DNA from: Hyphomicrobium_A sp963728165
GTDB lineage: Bacteria; Pseudomonadota; Alphaproteobacteria; Rhizobiales; Hyphomicrobiaceae
NCBI GenBank assembly: GCA_963728165.1
Contig: CAVSIY010000001.1
Location: 62,001 to 126,000, forward strand
Length of the DNA: 64,000 nucleotides
Direction: 5' to 3'
Shown: positions 1 through 7,348 of the stretch, one piece after another
Layout of the letters: each line of letters starts with the position of its first letter
How positions within the stretch are numbered: the stretch's first letter is position 1
The notes under the pieces: generated by a model
The model's database searches: none
Told to the model about the DNA's origin: nothing
Seen by the model: the letters and a program-made list of their open reading frames with translations, nothing else
Program-made: the position numbers and the translations under genes

Positions 1-140
1 TCGGCGGCCTTGGAGATTTGCCCGGAAATGAACAAAAGGTTGCCGGCAAGGAAGGTGGGGACATAGTTTGCAACGGGGTTGGGCGCCGCGGGGAGCGTCA
101 ATCCGAGCGCCGCCAGCCGCGCCTCGACCTTGCCATTCAT
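1..140 (-). CDS. RidA/YjgF-family protein, N-terminal part (cut by window edge)
   Basis: The gene runs off the left edge, so only the first 46 or so residues are visible, starting at the ATG that ends at 140. The segment (MNGKVEARLAALGLTLP, then PAPNPVANYVP-like, then GNLLFISGQIS) matches the start of RidA/YjgF enamine/imine deaminase-like proteins, in particular the longer alphaproteobacterial type that begins with a K-x-E-x-R-L helix and P-x-A-x-x-P-V-A-N-Y. RidA proteins hydrolyse reactive 2-aminoacrylate released by PLP enzymes. The catalytic arginine region lies outside the window, so activity cannot be judged. The call rests on an N-terminal motif only. Confidence 0.7.
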   Translation of the reverse strand, partial: MNGKVEARLAALGLTLPAAPNPVANYVPTFLAGNLLFISGQISKAA

Positions 141-141
141 G

Positions 142-219
142 CTAGTGTCCCAATTCCGAAGTTCGCCTGATTTCGATGCTAGCTTCCCAAGCGAACTTCG
201 GAATTAAAAGGGTCACTAG
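142..219. repeat. Imperfect palindromic repeat (REP-like) upstream of the RidA gene
   Basis: A 15-bp perfect inverted repeat, AATTCCGAAGTTCGC at 152-166 and GCGAACTTCGGAATT at 191-205, is enclosed by a second inverted pair, CTAGTG at 142-147 and CACTAG at 214-219. A further ACTAG-rich stretch with GAATCA/TGATTC arms follows to about 241. From memory similar TTCCGAAGTTCG palindromes recur in intergenic regions of Hyphomicrobiales; that is recollection, not a search. It could fold as a long hairpin and may act as terminator or mobile repeat. From here to 455 I see no gene. Confidence 0.6.
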
Positions 220-455
220 AATCATGGAGTTACTAGTCTGATTCAGATCGACAAATTCGCTCGGGCGCGGGCCGCGAGCAATGGCGAATTTCTCTGTCAT
301 CACTCTAGTATCCTTTTGCCTCAGCCGTGGGCCGGTGAGCGGGCGTGCGCCTATTTGACCGGGCCGACGGCGCTTTGCAATGGCGTCGTCGGGGCAGATA
401 TCGGGCGCTTTAACGTCTGGCGGGTACGCTTCTGACCTTGGCGATGAGAGGAAGA

Positions 456-1322
456 ATGAGCGAAGTTGCGAAGGTGCTGAGCGGCGCCGTGATCGGCGCG
501 GTGGTGTTGATGACGCCGCCGGGGGCGCTCGCCGGTCCCAGCGGGATCGAATTCCGTCCGCACCGGGCGGTCTATGACATCACCTTCGATCATGCGACGC
601 CCGGCTCCGGCGTCGCCGACATGAACGGGCGCATGGTCTACGAGATGACCGGTAGCCGCTGCGGGGGCTATTCGCAGAGCATGCGCTTCGTCACGCGCAT
701 GACCAACCAGGAGGGCGTCGACCAGATCAACGACCTCAGAACGACGAGCTTTGAGAATATCGCCAAGCACAATTTGCGCTTTTCCTCGAGCCAGTACGAG
801 AACCAGAAGCTGTCGGAGGCGTCCCAGGGGATCGCCGAGCCGGCCAAGGGGGCGAGGTTCACCGAGGTCAAGCTGACCAAGCCCGCCAAGAAGACGGTCA
901 AGCTTCCCTCCGATATCTACTTTCCCATCCAGCACTCGCTCGCGCTCATGGACGCCGCCCGTGCCGGCAAGAGCGTGTTCCTCGCCAACCTCTACGATGG
1001 CTCCGACAAGGGCGAGAAGTTCTACGAGACCAATGCCGTGATCGGGGGCCGGGCGGCGCCAGGCTCGGTGAGCGTCCCCCCCAATGTTCCCAACGCTGCC
1101 GAGCTCGGCAAGCTCGCCTCCTGGCCTATTGCGATCGGGTATTTCGAGCCGGGCCCGACGCAGACGGATGCGGTCCCCAGCTACGAATTGTCCTTCCGCT
1201 TCTATGAGAACGGCGTGTCGACGAACCTCTATATCGACTACGGCGACTTCGCCATTCGCGGCGAGCTCAAGGAGCTGACTTTCCTGGAAGAGGAAAAGTG
1301 CCCGGCGCCCAAGCAGAACTGA
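456..1322 (+). CDS. eipB: Cell-envelope integrity protein EipB (DUF1849), periplasmic
   Basis: This 288-residue protein has a signal peptide (hydrophobic VLSGAVIGAVVLM, then cleavage around PGALAG). The mature part begins FRPHRAVYDI and continues with alternating strands such as GRMVYEMTGSRCGGY, typical of DUF1849. The two cysteines at about residues 69 and 282 match the disulfide pair of Brucella EipB, whose beta-spiral structure resembles lipoprotein-binding folds and which supports envelope integrity. The start at 456 is chosen because GAGGAAG stands directly in front of it; in-frame ATGs at 438 and 444 would add a few residues. It is convergent with the next gene. Confidence is high for the family; the envelope role is inferred from the Brucella homologue. 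Confidence 0.85.
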   Translation: MSEVAKVLSGAVIGAVVLMTPPGALAGPSGIEFRPHRAVYDITFDHATPGSGVADMNGRMVYEMTGSRCGGYSQSMRFVTRMTNQEGVDQINDLRTTSFENIAKHNLRFSSSQYENQKLSEASQGIAEPAKGARFTEVKLTKPAKKTVKLPSDIYFPIQHSLALMDAARAGKSVFLANLYDGSDKGEKFYETNAVIGGRAAPGSVSVPPNVPNAAELGKLASWPIAIGYFEPGPTQTDAVPSYELSFRFYENGVSTNLYIDYGDFAIRGELKELTFLEEEKCPAPKQN

Positions 1323-1328
1323 GCCGTC

Positions 1329-1616
1329 TCAGGTCTCCTCGTCGGCAGCCTTAGCCGCCTGCGCCTCGAGCACGGCGTGGGCGGGGGCGACCAGTGCCGG
1401 CGCGATGCCATGGCGCGTGGCAAAGACGAGGAGCAGGCTTTCGTCCTGCAACAGGTGGCCCAGCACGGCTGCGAGGATACGGGGCGTGCGCGCGTTGGTC
1501 CTGAGCTCGTCGGGCCCGACCCCCGTCAGCGCCAGAAAGCGCCCCAGCCGTGCCACGTCGTCTGAGAGAAAGGCCAGCGCCGAAAAGGCGATGGTTTCGG
1601 CGCTATCAGCATCCAT
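1329..1616 (-). CDS. DUF3572 family protein
   Basis: A 95-residue acidic, helical protein with AETIAFSALAFLSDDVARLGRFLALTG, which is the conserved core of DUF3572, a small family restricted to alphaproteobacteria. No function is known to me. It has no signal peptide or membrane segment. It is divergent from divK, and in related genomes a DUF3572 gene commonly lies beside divK-pleD, so the neighbourhood fits. It ends 6 bp from the eipB stop codon, convergently. Confidence 0.8.
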   Translation of the reverse strand: MDADSAETIAFSALAFLSDDVARLGRFLALTGVGPDELRTNARTPRILAAVLGHLLQDESLLLVFATRHGIAPALVAPAHAVLEAQAAKAADEET

Positions 1617-1676
1617 TCACCTAACCCTCCGATTTAAGCGCAAATGCCGGCCAGCGGGCGTGCGTATACGTCTTCA

Positions 1677-1691
1677 TTAACTGTTGGTTAC
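1677..1691. promoter_or_regulatory. Candidate CtrA-binding site upstream of divK
   Basis: The sequence TTAACTGTTGGTTAC has the TTAA-N7-TTAA spacing of the CtrA consensus with one mismatch in the second half (TTAC). It lies 54-68 bp upstream of the first possible divK ATG and in the divergent promoter region shared with the DUF3572 gene. In Caulobacter, divK transcription is activated by CtrA, so the position makes sense. A single 7-of-8 match is weak evidence on its own. Confidence 0.35.
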
Positions 1692-1744
1692 GCCTTGGAA
1701 CGCAAACTCGGGCCCGATCCGGTGCGAGAATTGGTGCAAAGAAT

Positions 1745-2209
1745 ATGATCGAGGGTGGTGCGAGCTTTAGGCCCATGAACTTCCACGAGACGAGAAACGC
1801 CGGCGAGACACGCCCGCCCGAGCTGCGGGCCGGGCGCAAGACCGTTTTGATCGTGGAGGACAACGAGCTCAACATGAAGCTCTTCCACGATCTTCTGGCC
1901 GCGCACGGCTATGCAACCATCCAGACCCGCAACGGGCTGGAGGCGCTGGAGCTGGCGCGGCGTCATCGCCCGGCACTCATCCTCATGGACATCCAGCTTC
2001 CGGAGGTTTCCGGCCTCGAGGTCACGAAGTGGATCAAGGAGGACGATGAGCTGCGCACCATCCCCGTGGTCGCCATCACCGCCTTCGCCATGAAGGGCGA
2101 CGAGGAACGGATCCGCTCGGGCGGGTGCGAGGCCTACATTTCCAAGCCTATTTCCGTCAGCGGCTTCCTCGAGACCGTGCATCGCTTCGTGGGCGATCCG
2201 CGCGCTTGA
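1745..2209 (+). CDS. divK: DivK single-domain response regulator
   Basis: The receiver domain starts at KTVLIVEDNELNMKLFHDLL and carries the phosphoacceptor Asp in ILMDIQLPEVSG, the Thr/Ala switch region VVAITAFAMKGDEER and the conserved Lys in YISKPIS. The match to Caulobacter/Brucella DivK is close. DivK is phosphorylated by DivJ and dephosphorylated by PleC and controls CckA, and thereby CtrA, during the asymmetric cell cycle. Compared with the usual ~120 residues, the longest frame (154) has about 32 extra N-terminal residues; the ATG at 1775 would remove 10 of these. Neither start has a strong ribosome site, so the true N-terminus is uncertain. It precedes pleD by 34 bp and is probably cotranscribed. 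Confidence 0.9.
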   Translation: MIEGGASFRPMNFHETRNAGETRPPELRAGRKTVLIVEDNELNMKLFHDLLAAHGYATIQTRNGLEALELARRHRPALILMDIQLPEVSGLEVTKWIKEDDELRTIPVVAITAFAMKGDEERIRSGGCEAYISKPISVSGFLETVHRFVGDPRA

Positions 2210-2243
2210 GGACGTGTAGCGTGAGAGTTGAGTAGTTGCGAAC

Positions 2244-3614
2244 ATGACCGCTCGAGTCCTGGTCGTTGACGACATCCCGGCAAACGTGAAGCTGCTCGAG
2301 GCGCGTCTTTCCGCCGAGTACTTCGACGTGCTCACCGCGGGCAGCGGCAAGGAGGCGCTGGAGATTTGCGAGCGCGAGCGCGTCGACGTGGTGCTCCTCG
2401 ACGTGATGATGCCGGAGATGGACGGTTTCGAGACCTGCCGGCGGCTGAAGGCGAACCCCAAGACCCATCATGTGCCGATCGTGCTCGTCACCGCGCTGGA
2501 CCAGGTCTCCGACAAGGTGCGGGGCCTGCAGGGCGGGGCCGACGACTTTCTGACCAAGCCCGTCGACGAGATCGCGCTCGTCACCCGCGTCAAGAACCTC
2601 GCCCGCCTCAAGATGCTGACCGACGAGATGCTGATGCGCGCCCTGACCGGGCGGCAGACGGGAATGTCGGAGGATGCAGCCCTCATCAAGGCGCTGTCAG
2701 AGGAACGGGCCCGCATTCTCGTGGTGGAGGACGACCCGCGCGCGGCGGCGCGCCTTCTGGAGTGGCTGTCGCCCTTGCACGAGGCGATTGCCGTGGACGG
2801 CCCTCACGCTGCCTTGCGGCTCTTGGCGGACAAGGAGTTCGACCTTCTGATAGTGAGCCTGACGCTGCCCGACGCCGACGCCCTTAGGCTGTGCTCGCAG
2901 ACGCGCTCGCTCGACCGGACGCGGCACCTGCCGATCATCGTGCTGGTGGAGCCCAGCGACGAGGCCCGGCTGCTGCGCGCGCTCGACATGGGCGTCAACG
3001 ACTACGTCATGCGGCCCGTCGATCGCAACGAGCTGCTGGCGCGCGTCAGAACCCAGGTGAAGCGCAAGCGCTACTCCGATCATTTGCGCAACCGCCTGGA
3101 GGAGAGCATCGAGGCGGCGATGATCGATCCGCTCACCGGCCTGCACAACCGCCGCTACATGGAGAGCCATCTGGCGACGCTGGTCGACGAGGCGCATCGC
3201 ACCGACCGCGCTTTGTCGGTGCTGCTCGCCGACATCGATCACTTCAAGCAGGTGAACGACACCTACGGCCACGACGTGGGCGACCTCGTCTTGCGGGAGT
3301 TCTCCACCCGCTTCCGCCGCAACACGCGCGGGATCGACCTCGCCTGCCGCTTCGGCGGCGAGGAGTTCATCGTCATCATGCCGGACACCAATATGGCCCG
3401 CGCCTATCAGGTGGGGGAGCGGCTCCGGGTGGCGATCGCCGCCGACGCCTTCCAGGTGCGCCCGGGCTTCGGCATCCACCTGACGGCGAGCGTGGGCATC
3501 GCCACGCTGGAGTGCCCCGAGGACACACCCGAGACGGTTTTTCGGCGTGCGGACAATGCCCTCTTCGCCGCCAAGCGGCGCGGGCGCAATCGCGTCGCTG
3601 CCCACGCGGCATAG
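2244..3614 (+). CDS. pleD: PleD response regulator / diguanylate cyclase
   Basis: 456 residues, the usual PleD length. REC1 occupies roughly residues 4-120 with phosphoacceptor D53 (VVLLDVMMPEMDGFE). A second receiver (about 155-275) has ...DLLIVSLTLPDADAL, with Ser where Asp would be, so it is a pseudo-receiver as in other PleD proteins. The GGDEF domain has GGEEF at 371-375, and the inhibitory I-site RGID at 362-365 sits five residues before it. It synthesises c-di-GMP from two GTP and is active when phosphorylated and dimerised; in Caulobacter it drives polar development at the stalked pole. Position directly behind divK is the conserved arrangement. Confidence 0.95.
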   Translation: MTARVLVVDDIPANVKLLEARLSAEYFDVLTAGSGKEALEICERERVDVVLLDVMMPEMDGFETCRRLKANPKTHHVPIVLVTALDQVSDKVRGLQGGADDFLTKPVDEIALVTRVKNLARLKMLTDEMLMRALTGRQTGMSEDAALIKALSEERARILVVEDDPRAAARLLEWLSPLHEAIAVDGPHAALRLLADKEFDLLIVSLTLPDADALRLCSQTRSLDRTRHLPIIVLVEPSDEARLLRALDMGVNDYVMRPVDRNELLARVRTQVKRKRYSDHLRNRLEESIEAAMIDPLTGLHNRRYMESHLATLVDEAHRTDRALSVLLADIDHFKQVNDTYGHDVGDLVLREFSTRFRRNTRGIDLACRFGGEEFIVIMPDTNMARAYQVGERLRVAIAADAFQVRPGFGIHLTASVGIATLECPEDTPETVFRRADNALFAAKRRGRNRVAAHAA

Positions 3615-4249
3615 CCGCGGGCCTGCGGGAACCTCAATAGATTCAGTTGTTTGCCGAAAAGCGGCAGTGACCCTGCCCGTTTGCACTGTCCCCGTCGGGG
3701 CGCAAGCAGGGCCAACCGTGATTTGCGCGTGGCGCTCGAAGCACAGTCAAAGGGTAACTTGCGTTAACCAAAGTCCTCTGTCAGATTACGATTTCGTGAG
3801 GGGGTCTGTAAGATTTGAGATTGCTGGGACGATGACGAGGCACGGCCGCGTCCCAGGCACGAATAACGGTTTCCGCACTGTCAGGTCCGCCGCATTTCCT
3901 GATAGGGCGGGAAACTCGTGGCTCGGTCTTAGCGGCTAGAGTGGCCTCCTCGTTAAAGCTGCATCGGACCAGCCACGGCACCAGGTGGGGAGTCAACGCC
4001 CTCTTTGACGATCCTCCTGGTTACTAGACCAGGGTCCGTGACTTTCTCGGACTAACTACCCCGCTGCCGGGTTGAGTTGCGGGCCCTGGTCAAGTCCCTG
4101 GAGCCACCCATCAACGGTGTCGGATCTTGCGCGCGCTCTGCGCGGCCGGGTCAGGTGCGGGCTTCGCAGAGGAGCGCGAAGCGAAAAATCCAAAAAGCAA
4201 AAACTGATCGAGACCAAAAGCGCGCGCGGCAGGCGCCGGCGCGGGCACA
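3615..4249. other. 635-bp intergenic region without a supported gene
   Basis: I find no frame here with protein-like composition; the open frames are accidental. It contains a short perfect hairpin, CCTGGT-TACTAG-ACCAGG, at 4016-4033. The composition is less G+C rich than the neighbouring genes between about 3700 and 4000. It could hold a small RNA or remnants, but nothing in it matched an RNA family I can recognise. Confidence 0.4.
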
Positions 4250-4417
4250 CTACTTGATCTTCGTTTCCTTGAACTCGACGTGCTTCCTCACGACCGGGTC
4301 GTACTTCTTGAAGACGAGCTTCTCGGTGCTCGTGCGCGGGTTCTTCTTCGTCACATAGAAGAAGCCCGTGCCGGCCGTGGACAGCAGTTTGATCTTCTGG
4401 GTGACTGGCTTGGCCAT
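4250..4417 (-). CDS. rpmG: 50S ribosomal protein L33
   Basis: A 55-residue protein beginning MAKPVTQKIKLLSTAGTGFF and ending VEFKETKIK, with the L33 hallmarks YVTKKNPR and KLVFKKYDPVVRKHVEF. It lacks the two CxxC pairs, so it is the zinc-independent (C-minus) form. It is the smallest ribosomal gene in the window and was located by eye. It follows the DUF983 gene on the same strand after a 78-bp gap, and in related genomes rpmG, DUF983, rnr and topA are neighbours. Confidence 0.95.
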   Translation of the reverse strand: MAKPVTQKIKLLSTAGTGFFYVTKKNPRTSTEKLVFKKYDPVVRKHVEFKETKIK

Positions 4418-4495
4418 GATGAAGCAACCTGGAAAAGCTTATGGGCTTGCGCGGAAGCGGCACCATAGCCGCGGCCGCCTCGGTGTCAAGCAACG

Positions 4496-4969
4496 TCAGG
4501 CGCTCTGGCGCTGCTGCGTCACCTCGGTTGCCGGATCGACCGTCGGCTCGGCAGGATCGAAGGCGTCGGGACCGCCGAAGCCATGCATCCTGAGTGCCCA
4601 CTGCAACCCGACCAGCGCACCCTTGACGCGCGGCAGGATCAAGAGGCTGAGGCCGATGGTGAGCGGGAACCACATCAGAATGTGGACCCAGTAGTTGGGG
4701 TGGAAGTAGTTCTCGACCATCATGATGCCGGCGACGATGAGATGCCCGACGATCAGAATTGTAAAGTAGGGCGGCGCGTCGTCGGCGCGATGATGGTAAA
4801 GATCCTCGGCGCACTCGGGACAGCGATGCGCCACCTCGAGATAGCGGGTGAACAGGGCGCCCTTACCGCAGGCCGGGCACTTGCCGGCGGCGCCGCGACG
4901 CATGGCGTCGGAAAGCGATCGACCGGGAGCTGCGCCCGTTGATAGGTCGGATGATGTGCTGATGCTCAT
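4496..4969 (-). CDS. DUF983 family membrane protein with zinc ribbon
   Basis: 157 residues. The N-terminal part has a zinc-ribbon-like motif, GKCPACGKG followed about 20 residues later by HRCPECAEDL, then HHRADDAPPYF, typical of DUF983. Two membrane segments follow (about residues 70-90, FTILIVGHLIVAGIMMV, and 96-112, ILMWFPLTIGLSLLIL). The molecular role is unknown. It lies between rnr and rpmG on the same strand, the usual alphaproteobacterial context. Confidence 0.85.
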   Translation of the reverse strand: MSISTSSDLSTGAAPGRSLSDAMRRGAAGKCPACGKGALFTRYLEVAHRCPECAEDLYHHRADDAPPYFTILIVGHLIVAGIMMVENYFHPNYWVHILMWFPLTIGLSLLILPRVKGALVGLQWALRMHGFGGPDAFDPAEPTVDPATEVTQQRQSA

Positions 4970-5035
4970 GATGGCGTACTCCTGGCGCCCCGGAGCACGC
5001 GCGTCAATAGACGTTTAGCCGCAACGCCCGCCAAA

Positions 5036-7312
5036 TTACCGCCGCTTCCAGCGTTTTGCCGGCCGCTTCGGTGCGGCGCGCATGGTCGCAACCCGTGTCT
5101 TCCGGCCTTCGCTCAGCATCTCGAAGCGCAGCGCGCCGGCCGAGGGGATCGCCTCGACGAGGCGCACCTCCACCGCATCGCCGAGGCTGAACGTCTCGCC
5201 GGTGCGTTTGCCCACCAGCGCGTGCAGCGCCTCGACGTGATTATAGAAGTCACCCTGCAGCGAGGAGACGGGCACGAACCCGTCGGCGCCGGTATCGGCC
5301 AGGCGCACGAAGAGACCCGAGCGCGCCACGCCGGCAACGCGGCCCGAGAACGTCGCGCCGATGCGGTCGGCAAGGTGCGCCGCGATCAGCCGGTCGACGG
5401 TCTCGCGCTCGGCCGCCATGGCGCGCCGCTCCGCCTCCGAGATGGACTTTGATATCTCGGGAAGGCGCGGGATCTCGGAGTCAGCGAGGCCGCCGGCGCC
5501 GAGGCGCAGCGCCCGGATCAAGGCCCGGTGCGCGATGAGATCGGCATAGCGGCGGATGGGCGAGGTGAAGTGCGCATAGCGGCGCAGGTTCAAGCCGAAG
5601 TGCCCGATGTTGTCGACGTTGTATTCGGCCTGGCTCTGTGAGCGCAGCACCACCTCGTTGATGAGCTCGGGCACCGGCATCGACTTGGCGCGCGCCAAGA
5701 TGCGGTTGAACTGCTCCGGCTTCAGCGTGCCTTGCGGGGCGAGCTTGATGTCGAGGGATTCCAGGAACTCACGCAGGCTCTTCAGCTTCTCCTTCGAGGG
5801 CTGGTCGTGGATGCGGTAGACGACGGGCGCGCGCTTTGCTTCCAGCGCCTCGGCAGCGGCCACGTTGGCCTGGATCATGAACTCCTCGATCAACCGGTGC
5901 GCGGCAAGCCGCTCCGGCACGACGACGCGCGCCACGCGTCCCGCCTCGTCGAGCAGGATCTTGCGCTCGGGCAGGTCGAGGTCGAGCGGCTGGCGGCGGT
6001 CGCGCGCTTGCGCCACCGCAGCGTAGGCCGCCCACAAGGGCTCGAGCACGCGCTCCATGATGGGGCGGCACTTCTCGCTCGGCTTGCCGTCGATCGCCGC
6101 CTGCGCCTCCTGGTAGGAGAGCTTGGCGGCCGAGCGCATCATGGCACGCAGGAACGTGTGGCTCTTCTTGTTGCCCGTCTTGTCGATGACGAGGCGCACG
6201 GCGAGACAGGGCCGGTCCTCGCCCTCGCGCAGCGAGCACAGGTCGTTGGAGATGCGCTCGGGCAGCATCGGCACGACGCGGTCGGGGAAGTAGACCGAGT
6301 TGCCGCGCACTTGCGCCTCGCGGTCGAGCTTGGTGCCGGGGCGAACGTAGTGGGCGACGTCGGCAATGGCGACGATCACCACCCAGCCGTTCGCGTTGGC
6401 GGGATCGGCGTCGGGCTCGGCGAAGACGGCGTCGTCGTGATCGCGCGCATCGGGAGGATCGATGGTGACCAAGGGGAGTGCGCGCAGATCGGTGCGGCCT
6501 TGCAGCTTGGGCGGCTCCAGCGATTTCGATTCTGCGATCACGCTCTCGGGGAAGTCGTCGGGGATGGCGTGGGTGTGCACGGCGATGAGGCTGATCTGGC
6601 GCTGGTCGTCGGGGTTGCCGATCGTTTCCATGACGCGCGCCTGCGGCACGTGATGGCGCCCTTTTCGCGCCAGGTCGAAGCGCACGAGGTCGCCGTCCTT
6701 GGCTTGTCCCTCGTCGCCCTTGCAGATCGACCAGGATCTGAGCTGCTTGCGGTCGATCGGCTCGATGGTGCCGCCGCCGTGCCGATTGGCCCTGAAGATG
6801 CCGAGCATGCGCCGCTTCTCGCGCGGCAGCCGCTTGATCGGCGCGGCCTCGAAGCGGTAGCCCTCGACATCGGCCTCACTCAATTCGGTGATGCGGGCAA
6901 GGATGCGGTCGCCGATGCCGATCTCGGCCTCGATGTCGGCCTGGGGTCCGCGCGCCTGATGCGCGGGCAGCAGCACCAGCGGGCGCTCGCCTTCGTCCTC
7001 CCACACGGCCGGCTTGGCGATGAGGTCGCCGTCCTCGTCGCGGCCCGTCACCTCCAGCACCGTGACCGAGGGCAAGCCGCCCTTCTTGGCGAGCCCCTTG
7101 CGGTTGCCGACGAGCGTGCCCTCACCCCGCATGCCGGCCAGCACGCGGTTCAAGTCGAGGCGCTCCTCGCCGCGGATGCCGAACGCGCGCGCGATCTCGC
7201 GCTTGCCCACCTTGGCGGGGGCCTGCTTGATGAACTCGAGGATGTCGTCCTTGCCGGGAAGCTTGCTTCCCGCTTGCGTGCCGGCCTTCGCGCGTCTGGG
7301 TCTGCGCGCCAT
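5036..7312 (-). CDS. rnr: Ribonuclease R, 3'-5' exoribonuclease
   Basis: 758 residues with the family order: an N-terminal winged-helix region (IKQAPAKVGKREIARAFGI), cold-shock-like domains, the RNB catalytic domain, an S1 domain and a basic tail. The catalytic aspartates are in TIDPPDARDHDDAVF, and the conserved HFTSPIRRYADL is present. S1 follows near ATFSGRVAGVARSGLFVRL. RNase R degrades structured RNA 3' to 5' and helps rRNA and tmRNA quality control. It starts 36 bp after the topA stop codon and is probably cotranscribed with it. Confidence 0.95.
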   Translation of the reverse strand: MARRPRRAKAGTQAGSKLPGKDDILEFIKQAPAKVGKREIARAFGIRGEERLDLNRVLAGMRGEGTLVGNRKGLAKKGGLPSVTVLEVTGRDEDGDLIAKPAVWEDEGERPLVLLPAHQARGPQADIEAEIGIGDRILARITELSEADVEGYRFEAAPIKRLPREKRRMLGIFRANRHGGGTIEPIDRKQLRSWSICKGDEGQAKDGDLVRFDLARKGRHHVPQARVMETIGNPDDQRQISLIAVHTHAIPDDFPESVIAESKSLEPPKLQGRTDLRALPLVTIDPPDARDHDDAVFAEPDADPANANGWVVIVAIADVAHYVRPGTKLDREAQVRGNSVYFPDRVVPMLPERISNDLCSLREGEDRPCLAVRLVIDKTGNKKSHTFLRAMMRSAAKLSYQEAQAAIDGKPSEKCRPIMERVLEPLWAAYAAVAQARDRRQPLDLDLPERKILLDEAGRVARVVVPERLAAHRLIEEFMIQANVAAAEALEAKRAPVVYRIHDQPSKEKLKSLREFLESLDIKLAPQGTLKPEQFNRILARAKSMPVPELINEVVLRSQSQAEYNVDNIGHFGLNLRRYAHFTSPIRRYADLIAHRALIRALRLGAGGLADSEIPRLPEISKSISEAERRAMAAERETVDRLIAAHLADRIGATFSGRVAGVARSGLFVRLADTGADGFVPVSSLQGDFYNHVEALHALVGKRTGETFSLGDAVEVRLVEAIPSAGALRFEMLSEGRKTRVATMRAAPKRPAKRWKRR

Positions 7313-7348
7313 GTCAGCGTGCCTGGCAACGGTTCATGACGGGCAGCT

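Noticed and set aside
351..935. A 194-codon minus-strand frame opposite eipB
   Set aside because: Shadow of eipB with no recognisable protein features.
3781..3800. A CTGTCAG sequence after pleD considered as a Pho box
   Set aside because: The second half-site at correct spacing does not match.
5732..7339. A 535-codon open frame on the plus strand opposite rnr, rich in Arg, Gly and Asp
   Set aside because: It is antisense to a well-conserved gene and has composition typical of shadow frames in high-GC DNA.
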